NCBI GenBank assembly: GCA_943788005.1
Contig: CALSOP010000002.1
Location: 402,573-466,572, forward strand
DNA from: an uncultured Gammaproteobacteria bacterium
Lineage (GTDB): Bacteria > Pseudomonadota > Gammaproteobacteria > Eutrophobiales > Eutrophobiaceae
DNA: 64,000 nt
Direction of reading: 5' to 3'
The translations under genes were made by a program, and so were the position numbers. The notes beneath the pieces are model-generated. The model made no database searches. It was not told where the DNA came from and saw nothing but the letters and a program-made list of their open reading frames with translations. Positions 30,615 through 39,953 of this stretch are shown piece by piece; within the stretch, counting starts at the first letter, position 1; every line of letters starts with the position of its first letter.

Positions 30615-31346
30615 TTATGCTTTCTCAGCAACAACAATTATTGACAGGCCAAAAGGAAATGAACATCGGCCAATGATACAAGCCTCCAGACTAAATATCT
30701 TTTCAAATAACAGGTTTATAATTCTGTTCGGCACACTTAAACCATCAATTTTTGATGGCGGAAATACTTTATCTTTAAGTCTGGTCAAAAACGCTAATGG
30801 AAATAAAAATGAATTAAAATAAGATATATAATTCACTTTCCAACCATTATTTTCTATGATTTTTTTCAACTGCCCGGCCGTATATCTTCTTTTATGATGA
30901 TGTAATTCATCATGCTTGGTCCAAAGAAACTGATATGCCGGAACAGTTATTAATAAAGTAGCATCATTCTTTGCCCAGTTTTTCAACATCGACAAACTTT
31001 TTTCGTCATCATCTATATGTTCCAGGACGTCTAACAGTACAATCAAATCATTTTCTTTATTTATATCTGATGGAAATTTATCTGGCAATTCACCTTTAAC
31101 GACCTTGCCAATTTGCCTTGATTTTGCTCTTGCTAGAGCATTATCTTCTCTTTCAATTGCGACTAATTCACCATATTTTGATAAAAACTCAAGATTGTCA
31201 CCGTTACCACAGCCAGCATCCATTATCCTGGGATTTGACCCAAGATTTAAGTCATCTATGACACTGGCAATTATTTTTCGTCTCGCAACAAACCACCAGT
31301 GCTGGGTTTCAACTTTATACATTTCATCAAATAATTCATTTTCCAT
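30615..31346 (-). CDS. Class I SAM-dependent methyltransferase
   Basis: Methyltransferase of 243 aa. WWFVARRKIIASVI leads into the SAM loop RIMDAGCGNGDNLEFL. The acidic residue is in LVAIEREDNALARAKSR, motif post-I. DLIVLLDVLEHIDDDEKSL and LLITVPAYQFLWTKHDELHHHKRRYT are typical of UbiE/COQ5-like surface-sugar methyltransferases. It precedes the GT2 gene in the same direction, so the product may modify a lipid-linked sugar; the substrate is not known. Confidence 0.8.
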   Translation of the reverse strand: MENELFDEMYKVETQHWWFVARRKIIASVIDDLNLGSNPRIMDAGCGNGDNLEFLSKYGELVAIEREDNALARAKSRQIGKVVKGELPDKFPSDINKENDLIVLLDVLEHIDDDEKSLSMLKNWAKNDATLLITVPAYQFLWTKHDELHHHKRRYTAGQLKKIIENNGWKVNYISYFNSFLFPLAFLTRLKDKVFPPSKIDGLSVPNRIINLLFEKIFSLEACIIGRCSFPFGLSIIVVAEKA

Positions 31347-31364
31347 ATCTAAAACCCAATCTTT

Positions 31365-32117
31365 TTATTTTTGTTTCTCTTGAACTTTAGCCAGAAAACC
31401 ACGCAATATTTTCCATTCACTTTCATCTAATTGTGCTCGATTAAACAGTCGCCGCATTCTATGCATCAATCGTCGCGGATAGTTAACATCATGATAGCCT
31501 ATCTCAATCATGCATTGTTCCAGGTGCTCATAAAACATTTCTATTTTTTCCTGATTCACAAAAGACACTTTCTCTTCTTTAACTACACCTTTGTTGACGT
31601 TACTTTTAAGGAATAACTCATAACATATAATCTGCACTGCCGACGCCAGGTTCAGAGAACTATAATCAGTATTAGTCGGTATTTGTAATACCAAATTACC
31701 TAATTCCATTTCGTCATTACTCAAACCAGAGTTTTCTCTTCCGAACACAATTGCAACATTTCTACCGCTTGATTCAGCCACTTTTTCAGCACACTCCCGA
31801 GGAGAAACCATCGGCCACGGAAGACTCCTTGTCCTTGCGCTAGTTGTAATAACCAGTTCGCAATCTGAAATGGCTGATTTCAAATCAGCATGTAAGCTTG
31901 CTTTTGCCAGTATATCGTCCGCGCCTGCTGCCCGGGCAGTTGCCACGGCGGATGGAAATTCTTTCGGATTGACCAAATATAGATTATCCTGTGACATTGT
32001 TTTCATCGCCCGCGCAGCCGCTCCGATATTGCCCGGATGAGTCGTGCCAACCAGGACAATGCGCACATTACTAATTATCGAATTCATATTTTTCACTACA
32101 CTCATTTTTTCACTCAA
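31365..32117 (-). CDS. trmJ: tRNA (cytidine/uridine-32-2'-O)-methyltransferase TrmJ
   Basis: SPOUT-class RNA methyltransferase acting on position 32 of the anticodon loop. RIVLVGTTHPGNIGAAARAMKTM is the N-terminal TrmH-type motif. VAIVFGRENSGLSNDEMELGN and IPTNTDYSSLNLASAVQIICYE form the knotted SAM site. The 250 aa length fits TrmJ rather than the shorter TrmL. The first Met at 32117 lies among several in-frame Met codons; 32087 (MNSIISNVRIVLVG) is as likely. It is divergent from suhB, a common arrangement. Confidence 0.92.
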   Translation of the reverse strand: MSEKMSVVKNMNSIISNVRIVLVGTTHPGNIGAAARAMKTMSQDNLYLVNPKEFPSAVATARAAGADDILAKASLHADLKSAISDCELVITTSARTRSLPWPMVSPRECAEKVAESSGRNVAIVFGRENSGLSNDEMELGNLVLQIPTNTDYSSLNLASAVQIICYELFLKSNVNKGVVKEEKVSFVNQEKIEMFYEHLEQCMIEIGYHDVNYPRRLMHRMRRLFNRAQLDESEWKILRGFLAKVQEKQK

Positions 32118-32158
32118 CGTAGAATACGTTTTTAATATTTCAAGGATTTAAAACACTC

Positions 32159-32935
32159 ATGCATCCAATGCTTAATATCGCAATACGTGCTGCCCGGGCA
32201 GCAGGAGATCTAATTGTACGTGAAATGGATCGCGTAAGTGACATATCTGTCGATATCAAAGGTAAAAATGATTTTGTCACAGAAGTAGATACACAAGCAG
32301 AGTTTACGATTATAAATACAATTAAAAATTCTTATCCAGACCATGCCTTCTTATGCGAAGAAAGTGGCGCATCGGGTGATAGTGACTTTCAGTGGATTAT
32401 AGACCCTTTAGACGGAACAACGAACTTTCTGCATGGATTTCCACATTTTGCTGTGTCGATTGCTCTCCAACATAAGGGGCGTCTCGATCAAGCAGTAATT
32501 TATGACCCTCTAAAGCAAGAATTATTTACTGCATCTAAAGGAAAAGGTGCTCAACTTAACAATAAAAAGATTCGTGTTAGTGGGCATAAGACTCTAGATG
32601 GCGCATTACTTGGCACAGGTTTCCCATTTGGTGATACTCAAAAAATTGATGAATTCATCAATAGTTTTAGATCGCTCTATCCAAAAATTGCTGGAATCAG
32701 GCGTGCTGGTGCGGCCTCTCTTGATTTAGCCTATGTTGCCAGTGGTCGTTTGGATGGCTTTTGGGAATTTGGATTAAAGCCATGGGATATTGCTGCTGGC
32801 ACATTAATCGTACAAGAAGCAGGTGGATTAATTAGTGACATGCGCGGTGATAATAAATTTTTGGAAACAGGTAATGTCGTAACGGGCAATCCCAAAATCT
32901 TTAAGGACATACTTAAGCATCTTCGTAATGTCTGA
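32159..32935 (+). CDS. suhB: Inositol-1-monophosphatase SuhB
   Basis: Mg2+-dependent phosphatase that also takes part in ribosomal RNA antitermination in E. coli. MHPMLNIAIRAARAAGDLI starts the protein. KNDFVTEVDTQAE, EESG, WIIDPLDGTTNFLHGFPHF (metal and phosphate site) and LKPWDIAAGTLIVQEAGG are complete. The 258 aa length is normal. It is divergent from trmJ, and 112 bases later the sugar cluster begins. Confidence 0.95.
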   Translation: MHPMLNIAIRAARAAGDLIVREMDRVSDISVDIKGKNDFVTEVDTQAEFTIINTIKNSYPDHAFLCEESGASGDSDFQWIIDPLDGTTNFLHGFPHFAVSIALQHKGRLDQAVIYDPLKQELFTASKGKGAQLNNKKIRVSGHKTLDGALLGTGFPFGDTQKIDEFINSFRSLYPKIAGIRRAGAASLDLAYVASGRLDGFWEFGLKPWDIAAGTLIVQEAGGLISDMRGDNKFLETGNVVTGNPKIFKDILKHLRNV

Positions 32936-33047
32936 GCTCACTAAATAGTGTGACGATCATCTTGTAATTTTCGAACTGTACTGGATCCATATGCATGTTA
33001 GACCTAAACTCATATGACCTTAATGGACATTTGCAGGATACTAAACA

Positions 33048-34103
33048 TTGAGACTTCTAATAACGGGTGGCGCAGGCTTTATTGGCTCTAATCTAATCCG
33101 CTACCTACTCGAAAAAACCAACGATAAAATTCTAAATCTGGATAAACTTTGTTATCCAGGTAGTCGCCATACAATAGAACACTTTGATGACCAGCCGAAT
33201 TACCAATTCAAACAACAGGATCTTTGTGATTCTGAAGAATTAGTAGATGTCGTTAATGAATTTCAGCCCGATGCAATAATTCATTTAGCTGCAGAATCAC
33301 ATGTAGACAGATCAATCGATAGTCCCCAAGCATTTATTGATTCAAATATTGTGGGCACTTTCAATCTGCTTGAGGCATTTCGTAAATATTTCACAAATAG
33401 TGATGAAAGATTGCAGCGACAGTTAAGATTTCTTCATGTCTCTACAGACGAAGTATTTGGCAGCCTGTCAGATGGTGATGAACCTACAAAGGAACGAGAT
33501 AGTTACAAACCTAATTCGCCATACTCGGCTAGCAAAGCCGCTTCTGATCATTTAGTTAGAGCTTGGGGGAAGACATACAGCCTGCCTATTTTGATTACTA
33601 ATTGTTCGAACAATTATGGGCCATATCAATTCCCAGAAAAACTCATCCCCCTTATAGTCAACAAGGCACTTGCTGATAAAGCGCTACCCATATATGGCGA
33701 TGGAAGCAATATTAGAGATTGGTTATTTGTTGATGACCATGTTCAGGCACTTTACTGCGTATTAAATAAAGGAAAGCCCGGTGACACTTATAATATAGGC
33801 GGAAACTGCCAGTTAACTAATCTTGAGTTAGTTGGAAAGATTTGTAACATTCTGGATGTGTTAAAACCGAAAGAAATTTTATACAAGGAACAAATTGAAT
33901 TTGTAAGCGATCGTCCGGGACATGATTATCGATATGCTATCGATATATCAAAAATTCAAACTGAATTAGAATGGTCCCCAAATGAATCTTTTGATAGTGG
34001 TTTGATGAAAACAATAAACTGGTATATAGAAAATCAGGCATGGTGCGATAATGTTTCTTTTGATACCTATGATGGCCATCGTTTAGGACTGGGTAAATTA
34101 TGA
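33048..34103 (+). CDS. rfbB: dTDP-glucose 4,6-dehydratase
   Basis: Converts dTDP-glucose to dTDP-4-keto-6-deoxyglucose. The NAD-binding loop is LLITGGAGFIGSNLIRYL, the catalytic HVSTDEVFGSL has the Thr-Asp-Glu set, and the Tyr/Lys pair is in YSASKAASDHLVRAW. NNYGPYQFPEKLIPL and GDGSNIRDWLFVDDH are standard. The start is TTG at 33048 with GCAGGA at about ribosome-binding distance; no better start exists. The stop overlaps the start of the next gene as ATGA. First gene of a plus-strand run to 38881. Confidence 0.95.
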   Translation: MRLLITGGAGFIGSNLIRYLLEKTNDKILNLDKLCYPGSRHTIEHFDDQPNYQFKQQDLCDSEELVDVVNEFQPDAIIHLAAESHVDRSIDSPQAFIDSNIVGTFNLLEAFRKYFTNSDERLQRQLRFLHVSTDEVFGSLSDGDEPTKERDSYKPNSPYSASKAASDHLVRAWGKTYSLPILITNCSNNYGPYQFPEKLIPLIVNKALADKALPIYGDGSNIRDWLFVDDHVQALYCVLNKGKPGDTYNIGGNCQLTNLELVGKICNILDVLKPKEILYKEQIEFVSDRPGHDYRYAIDISKIQTELEWSPNESFDSGLMKTINWYIENQAWCDNVSFDTYDGHRLGLGKL

Positions 34104-34834
34104 AAGGTGTAATACTCGCTGGCGGACTAGGTAGTCGACTGCACCCGCTGACAAAAGCAACCAATAAACATTTACTACCCGTAGGTAGCGAACCAATGTT
34201 GTATCATCCAATACGTCAAATGGTTAGCTCAGATATTGAGGATATCCTTGTTGTAACAAGTACTCAACACATGGGAGACGTCGTACGTTGCCTAGGTAGC
34301 GGAGAAGAATTTGGTTGCCGGTTAAGCTACAAGGTCCAAGAGCATGCGGGAGGCATCGCACACGCTCTTGCAATGGCTGAAGATTTTGCAAACGGCAATA
34401 AAATTTGCGTTATCCTTGGCGACAACATCTTCGAGTACAGCATTAAGCCATATACTGATGCTTTCAGAGGACAGGGTAAAGGTGCACATGTCCTTATAAA
34501 AGAAGTTGGTGATCCAGAAAGATATGGCGTAGCGGCACTAGATGAACATCAAGTTATAGAAATTGAAGAAAAACCTTCCAACCCTAAATCTTCCTTTGCT
34601 GTAATCGGGCTTTATTATTACGATAGCCAAGTATTTGATATTATTAGAACAATAGATGTTTCTAAACGAGGAGAAATGGAAATTACCACAGTCAATAACG
34701 TCTATATTGAGAAAAAACAATTACATTATAGTATTTGTACGGGTCGCTGGACAGATGCGGGCACTTTCGAGTCACTTTTTGAAGCTAATCAAATTATGAT
34801 GAATAATCATAATCGCCTCAAGAACAACGAATAA
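34100..34834 (+). CDS. Glucose-1-phosphate thymidylyltransferase, short RmlA-like form
   Basis: Nucleotidyltransferase that supplies dTDP-glucose for RmlB. The dNTP-binding motif is VILAGGLGSRLHPLTKATNKHLLPVG, and ILGDNIFE and GVAALDEHQVIEIEEKP follow. It has 244 aa, shorter than classic RmlA (about 290), lacking the C-terminal allosteric part, like the short form found in many modern sugar clusters. It overlaps rfbB by 4 bases, so translation is coupled. Confidence 0.85.
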   Translation: MKGVILAGGLGSRLHPLTKATNKHLLPVGSEPMLYHPIRQMVSSDIEDILVVTSTQHMGDVVRCLGSGEEFGCRLSYKVQEHAGGIAHALAMAEDFANGNKICVILGDNIFEYSIKPYTDAFRGQGKGAHVLIKEVGDPERYGVAALDEHQVIEIEEKPSNPKSSFAVIGLYYYDSQVFDIIRTIDVSKRGEMEITTVNNVYIEKKQLHYSICTGRWTDAGTFESLFEANQIMMNNHNRLKNNE

Positions 34835-34863
34835 TTTCATCTTCTACAAGATATTTTAACCAC

Positions 34864-35664
34864 GTGAACAAACTAGAACCTATAGTAAAAGATGACCACT
34901 TACGTGAACGCTGGGAAAAGCGAGCAGCAGACGAAGGTAGTTCCAAAAGTAGTGTGCTATTCAGAGGCTTACCGAAAACGCTTAATGAGCATGTAAATGA
35001 CTTTCAAGAATACATTTTACTGAAATATTGCCTACCTCGAATTAAACCTAGTGCATCCATACTAGATCTTGGCTGCGGTTACGGAAGAATTACTAAGTTC
35101 GTCAAGCAATACGATAAAAGCTTGAATATAACCGGTCTGGATTTTTCTAATCATTTTTGTGCTCTATATAATAAAGAAACAAGTTGTAGAGTAGTATGTG
35201 CTGATCTAAACAATACACCTTTTCAAAATCAATCATTTGATTGCATTATTGCTTTCACATCGTTGATGTATATTCCTACTAATGACAGAGATAAAGTCAT
35301 GAAAAATATTGCCTCTTTGTTAAAACCAGGAGGCATTGGTTTTTTCCTTGACTCTGGTCAGGAATATATAAAATTAGTAAGCCTTATCATCCCATCTCGG
35401 AACAAACAATCTACTGGGGGAAACGGGTTTACTACTAAAGAATACGACAAACTCGGATGCACCAATGGCTTGGAAATTATTCATCGAGGCGGCATGACAT
35501 TTTTTTCCTTGAGCATGCCATTTCTTCTACTAATTAAAAACTTCGAAATCATATTAACTCCTTTTTTAAAGTTGGTTGGTTGGTTGGATAAAATATTTTA
35601 TTCATCCCGTTTTTTGAGCATCCACCAATGGATGGTTGTTAAAAAAACAGACGTTAATAATTGA
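34864..35664 (+). CDS. Class I SAM-dependent methyltransferase
   Basis: Methyltransferase of 266 aa starting with GTG. The SAM loop is SILDLGCGYGRITKFVKQY. DLNNTPFQNQSFDCIIAFTSLMYIP and LKPGGIGFFLDSGQEYIKL follow the usual order. The C-terminal part has a hydrophobic segment (FLLLIKNFEIILTPFLKLVGWL), which could touch the membrane. It is in the dTDP-sugar run, so a sugar or lipid-linked sugar substrate is likely but unproven. Confidence 0.75.
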   Translation: MNKLEPIVKDDHLRERWEKRAADEGSSKSSVLFRGLPKTLNEHVNDFQEYILLKYCLPRIKPSASILDLGCGYGRITKFVKQYDKSLNITGLDFSNHFCALYNKETSCRVVCADLNNTPFQNQSFDCIIAFTSLMYIPTNDRDKVMKNIASLLKPGGIGFFLDSGQEYIKLVSLIIPSRNKQSTGGNGFTTKEYDKLGCTNGLEIIHRGGMTFFSLSMPFLLLIKNFEIILTPFLKLVGWLDKIFYSSRFLSIHQWMVVKKTDVNN

Positions 35665-35671
35665 ATTACTA

Positions 35672-36571
35672 ATGGATGAATTGATATCAAGCTTACCTAA
35701 CAACATAGAGTTGGCTTATATTCCGCTAATTTTATTTGCCATGTTTATTCACTTCCTTTTAGAGCCACTACGTTGGTATTTATATACTACTAAATTATTT
35801 TCCATTGATTACAATAGAATGTTCAGTATTTTTTCACTGACAGCACTAGTAAGCTATCTACTTCCCATGAAAATGGGACTCCCTACCAGAATGTTTTTAT
35901 TACGAAAAAAAGCAGGCATTGGAATTTTGCAATGTTCAACATTACTTATGCTCGATGGATTAATCAATTATGCATGCTGGGGCATCACTGCAGTTACAAG
36001 TTTTTACCTACTTGTAAAACAAGATGTATTTGAAGATAGTTTTGTAACTATCATCGTAACCTCGATACTCACGCTATTGCTCTTATATTTTATATGGAAA
36101 AAACGTCGAACAATTATTCCAAAAAGCATGAATGCTGGAATTGAAAAAATGATAAGCAACGACAACAGTGGCATAAAACAACTTTCATCAGAAATAGACC
36201 GTCAAATAATATTTAAATCTTTACTTGTCATGCCAATAGATATCGGCAGCCATGTAGTACATCACTGGGCAATATTCTCAATGTTAGGAATTAACTTGGA
36301 ATGGGGCGCCGTCTTTGTTATCACCACAGTTAGCATATTTACCGGCATGATTTCCATGATGCCTATGGGTTTAGGTGGATATGACGCTATGCTGGTTTTA
36401 TTATTGATGCAATATTCAATAGAACCGGAATATGCTGTTAGCATTGCAATAATCAATCGCCTAACAATTCTATTTATTAGTATTGTTAGCGGAATATATG
36501 GGGGAACTCAATTAGAGTTAAATCCTTTTAAAACTCAGTGGCGTAAATTGTTATCTTCTAATACTCAATAA
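35672..36571 (+). CDS. Flippase-like integral membrane protein (LPG synthase TM / UPF0104 family)
   Basis: Polytopic protein of about 299 aa with seven or eight helices. The pattern LLEPLRWYLYTTKLF, FSLTALVSYLLPMKMGLPTRMFLLRKKAGI and TGMISMMPMGLGGYDAMLVLLL matches the lysylphosphatidylglycerol synthase transmembrane/YbhN family. The ATG at 35672 (MDELISSL) is chosen; a longer in-frame start would overlap the previous gene. In sugar clusters such proteins may move lipid-linked intermediates or assist a glycosyltransferase; direct evidence is lacking. Confidence 0.75.
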   Translation: MDELISSLPNNIELAYIPLILFAMFIHFLLEPLRWYLYTTKLFSIDYNRMFSIFSLTALVSYLLPMKMGLPTRMFLLRKKAGIGILQCSTLLMLDGLINYACWGITAVTSFYLLVKQDVFEDSFVTIIVTSILTLLLLYFIWKKRRTIIPKSMNAGIEKMISNDNSGIKQLSSEIDRQIIFKSLLVMPIDIGSHVVHHWAIFSMLGINLEWGAVFVITTVSIFTGMISMMPMGLGGYDAMLVLLLMQYSIEPEYAVSIAIINRLTILFISIVSGIYGGTQLELNPFKTQWRKLLSSNTQ

Positions 36572-36591
36572 TAAGCATATATAAATTCGCA

Positions 36592-37749
36592 ATGAATGAA
36601 ATTAATAAACAATCCAAAATCGAATTCAATACACCCTATCTTTCAGGCAATGAAAATAAATACATAGGCCAAGTCCTTGAAAATAATTATTTTGCCGGCA
36701 ACGGTCCCTTTACTAAGAGGGTTCATGCATTTCTAGAAGAAAATTTTGTCATTCCACATGTCCTATTGACACATAGTTGTACAGCCGCACTAGAAATTAC
36801 AGCTTTGTTACTAGATATCAAGCCCGGGGATCAGGTTTTGCTTCCTTCTTATACTTTTGTCAGTACAGCATCAGCGTATTTACGCGCAGGTGCTGAGCTT
36901 GTTTTTTGCGAAATCGATCCTGACACTATGAACATCGATGTCAATGATATAGAAAAACGTATTACGAAACGTAGTAAAGCTGTTGTGCCTGTTCATTACG
37001 GCGGTATCGGCGTTGATATGTTGCCGCTAATACAGCTTGCTGAACAGCATGGATTAATAATTATCGAAGATGCCGCACAAGGTTTAGGAGCAAAGATAAA
37101 TAATGCCGGTTTGGGGAGCATAGGTTCGCTAGGCACAATTTCATTTCATGAAACAAAAAATATTCATTGTGGACTAGGTGGCGCACTATTCATAAATGAT
37201 CCTGCTTGGTTTGAACGTGCAGAAGATGTTTGGGAGCGTGGAACCAACCGTACAAAAATGTTTAAAGGTCTGGTTGATAAATATTCATGGGTAGATATAG
37301 GCTCTAGTTTTTATCCTTCAGAACTGCAAGCAGCCTTTCTTCTTGCACAACTTGAAGCTATTGAACAAAATCGCATAGAACGAAAAGTCATATACAATCA
37401 TTATTCACGCGAACTAAAACCACTGGAATTAATTGGTTCATTTAAACTACCACTAATTACATCAAACATAGAAATTAATTTTCATTCATTTTATCTGATC
37501 TGTAATTCAATAAGCGATTGCAATGATTTACGTATATTTCTTTTGGAGCAGAATATTCATGCTTATATTGGTTATGTTCCACTGCATTCATCGAAAATGG
37601 GATTAAGCTTAGGATATCAAGCTCAGGATTTACCCTTAACTGAAGAATATGCCCAGCGGGTATTACGATTACCTTTTCACAACAACTTAAACTCAGAAGA
37701 TTTAAAACGTATTACAGATTCCATAAAAATATTTTTTAAACATGCCTGA
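36592..37749 (+). CDS. rffA: DegT/DnrJ/EryC1 sugar aminotransferase, RffA/WecE type
   Basis: PLP enzyme expected to make dTDP-4-amino-4,6-dideoxygalactose (dTDP-Fuc4N) from dTDP-4-keto-6-deoxyglucose. The PLP lysine is K189 in SFHETKNIHCGLGGALFI, a context like that of E. coli WecE (FHETKN). TPYLSGNENKYIGQVLENNYFAGNGPFT at the start and WERGTNRTKMFKGLVDKYSW also agree with WecE. The 385 aa length is normal. With RmlA-like and RmlB it completes a dTDP-Fuc4N route, and no rmlC or rmlD is present. It overlaps the next gene by 8 bases. Confidence 0.85.
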   Translation: MNEINKQSKIEFNTPYLSGNENKYIGQVLENNYFAGNGPFTKRVHAFLEENFVIPHVLLTHSCTAALEITALLLDIKPGDQVLLPSYTFVSTASAYLRAGAELVFCEIDPDTMNIDVNDIEKRITKRSKAVVPVHYGGIGVDMLPLIQLAEQHGLIIIEDAAQGLGAKINNAGLGSIGSLGTISFHETKNIHCGLGGALFINDPAWFERAEDVWERGTNRTKMFKGLVDKYSWVDIGSSFYPSELQAAFLLAQLEAIEQNRIERKVIYNHYSRELKPLELIGSFKLPLITSNIEINFHSFYLICNSISDCNDLRIFLLEQNIHAYIGYVPLHSSKMGLSLGYQAQDLPLTEEYAQRVLRLPFHNNLNSEDLKRITDSIKIFFKHA

Positions 37750-38881
37750 TAAAAAACACTTACTTGTTCTGACTAGCTCTTATCCATCAAATATAAATGA
37801 TGGCCGTGCAGCAGCAGGATTCTTTGTTAAAGATTTTGTTAAAGAACTATCTAATGGAAATGAAGTTACTGTATTGACTCAACATACTGGAGAAGGTCCA
37901 GATGAAATAAATGAGAATCAGTACTCCGTAATTCGATTTCCGTGGCTTAGCAAAAATCGTCCTTTATCGACTCTATGCCTACCAAAAGATATACTACCTA
38001 TTTTATCCGTGATGTTTTCTGGCATTACGTCAAGCATTAAGCAGATTAAAGAAAAGAAAACTGATCATGTTATAGCAATGTGGGCAATTCCTTGTGGGAT
38101 ATGGGCACTAGTAATTAATTTTTTTTTCAATACACCATATACAATTTGGTGCTTAGGCTCCGACATCTGGAATTATCAAAATTCTTTTCTCTCCCGATCT
38201 ATTTTAGTACTCGTCTTGAAGAATGCCCGTACTGTTTATGCTGACGGCTTTGAATTATGTGACACTATAAAAAACTTAGCAAAAATTGACTGCACCTATT
38301 TACCAAGTTCGCGCCACCTTGAAAGACCCACCAAAGATCATATTCTTAAACCAGAAGGTGTTCGGCACTATTTATTTGTCGGGAGATATCACCCTAATAA
38401 GGGCCCAGACATATTGATTAATGCAATTAATTTATTATCAAAAGAATCAAGAAAAAAAATTCATTTACATATGTTTGGTGGTGGAGATCTAATCAATGAG
38501 CTAAAACAGTTGATTAAAACTTTTCATCTCGAAGATACTATTACACTGGGAGATTTTATTGGTGAGCAAGAATTGACAGGAGTGCTTCATGCAACAGATG
38601 CGATTGTCATTCCATCTCGTAAAGATTCAATACCGCTTATGTTATCTGCAGCTTTAAAAGTGAATAAGGCAATCATTGCTACTGATGTGGGTGATACTGG
38701 TTTTTTATTAAAAAATTATTTGGCCGGTAGAGTTACGCCTGCTGAATCATCAAAGTCCTTTGCACTAGCTATTGAACAAGATCTATTGTCTCCCAATGAA
38801 TTTATCAAAGGACAATCTGATTTGCTAAATTTTCTGGACCTTTCAAATTCTGCAAAACGCATAACTGAGAAAATGACTTAA
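37742..38881 (+). CDS. GT4 family glycosyltransferase
   Basis: Retaining GT-B glycosyltransferase of 379 aa. The N-terminal domain has LLVLTSSYPSNINDGRAAAGFFVKDFV. The C-terminal domain has YLFVGRYHPNKGPDILINAI, DTITLGDFIGEQELTGVLHATDAIVIPSRKDSIPLML, the EX7E-like region of GT4. A hydrophobic stretch around 95-125 may bind the membrane. It is the last gene of the plus-strand dTDP-sugar run and probably adds one sugar to a lipid-linked glycan. Confidence 0.85.
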   Translation: MPDKKHLLVLTSSYPSNINDGRAAAGFFVKDFVKELSNGNEVTVLTQHTGEGPDEINENQYSVIRFPWLSKNRPLSTLCLPKDILPILSVMFSGITSSIKQIKEKKTDHVIAMWAIPCGIWALVINFFFNTPYTIWCLGSDIWNYQNSFLSRSILVLVLKNARTVYADGFELCDTIKNLAKIDCTYLPSSRHLERPTKDHILKPEGVRHYLFVGRYHPNKGPDILINAINLLSKESRKKIHLHMFGGGDLINELKQLIKTFHLEDTITLGDFIGEQELTGVLHATDAIVIPSRKDSIPLMLSAALKVNKAIIATDVGDTGFLLKNYLAGRVTPAESSKSFALAIEQDLLSPNEFIKGQSDLLNFLDLSNSAKRITEKMT

Positions 38882-38897
38882 AGGACCAACCTTTAAG
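38877..38897 (+). terminator. Hairpin at the end of the 33048-38881 gene run
   Basis: CTTAAAGG and CCTTTAAG form a perfect 8-bp stem with a 5-base loop; the stop codon of the GT4 gene is inside the first arm. No T-run follows, so it may work only weakly or may protect the 3' end of the mRNA. Confidence 0.35.
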
Positions 38898-38971
38898 CAC
38901 CCAAGCAGTAAACTCAAAACTTTCTATGTTTTTATTACTTCTTAATGTACGTATGGATTACACTAATTCCT

Positions 38972-39727
38972 CTATAAATCACGTTTTTTTAAAAGCCAAA
39001 TATAACCTGGACTTAGCCACATAACATATTTTGTTAACCAGCTTGCCAACTTAGCCTTCAGACTACCTGGCTTAATCATATACTCTGTCTCATATTTCGT
39101 TGGGTTTAAGATTATTTTCTCTGTGTAATCAATGACTTTAAAATCTTTCACCATTTTTTTCAGACCCCAATAAGTAAGATGTCTTTCATAGTAGTAATCT
39201 ACATTTCTAAAAGCTCTCAAATAAATATGAGACATAAATACTGGAACTACGGATAATAAAGGAAGATGATAATGGGGTTCATCCCACATAATCCTATTAG
39301 AACCTGCGAAGTAACAAACACCATCATCTTTAAGAACTCGATAAATCTCGGTCATCATTTTTCCTGTATCAGGAACATGCTCATAAATATGAGATGAAAT
39401 TACAATATCAAAAGTTTCATCTTCATACGGTAGTTCCATCGCATCTCCGATATCAAAACTCAAATTATCCTTAGAAAAATTATCTCTTGCTGAATTAATG
39501 GCTTTTTCATCAATATCAATTCCAATAACCGACAGGAAGTACTCTGACAAATAGTTATCAATTATTCCTGTCGAACCACCAACATTAAGGACCGAAAGAC
39601 CATCCAGAGGACCGTTGATGTAATCATTTAAGACAGCCACCATTGTGCTCGCTTTTTTCTGTCGCGAATCAACATCATGCATTTCAAATTCAATGTCAGA
39701 ATAACCGTATTGATAACCTCGACTCAC
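38972..39727 (-). CDS. Class I SAM-dependent methyltransferase
   Basis: Methyltransferase of 251 aa. The SAM motif is LSVLNVGGSTGIIDNYLSEYF, followed by VIGIDIDEKAINSA, DIGDAMELPYEDETFDIVISSHIYEHVPD and LKDDGVCYFAGSNRIMW. GGSTG replaces the more usual GCGxG. The C-terminus is hydrophobic and basic (LKAKLASWLTKYVMWLSPGYIWLLKKR), suggesting membrane contact. It is transcribed opposite to both neighbours. Confidence 0.75.
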   Translation of the reverse strand: MSRGYQYGYSDIEFEMHDVDSRQKKASTMVAVLNDYINGPLDGLSVLNVGGSTGIIDNYLSEYFLSVIGIDIDEKAINSARDNFSKDNLSFDIGDAMELPYEDETFDIVISSHIYEHVPDTGKMMTEIYRVLKDDGVCYFAGSNRIMWDEPHYHLPLLSVVPVFMSHIYLRAFRNVDYYYERHLTYWGLKKMVKDFKVIDYTEKIILNPTKYETEYMIKPGSLKAKLASWLTKYVMWLSPGYIWLLKKRDL

Positions 39728-39953
39728 TTCTCATCCCCTAAAATGATTCTACAAATATAACTAAGAATAAGCATAACATTTAAATACCCAATTATTATAT
39801 TAAAACTGAGTATAACTACTCATTTTTTGTCATGATTTTCCAACTAAAACAATGACTTTAACCAAACCAAGCTATTATAATAGCTATCAAAGATTATCTT
39901 AAAAACATCATGTTTATTAACGCATGCATGAACATCATACTCATCGAGGAAAT

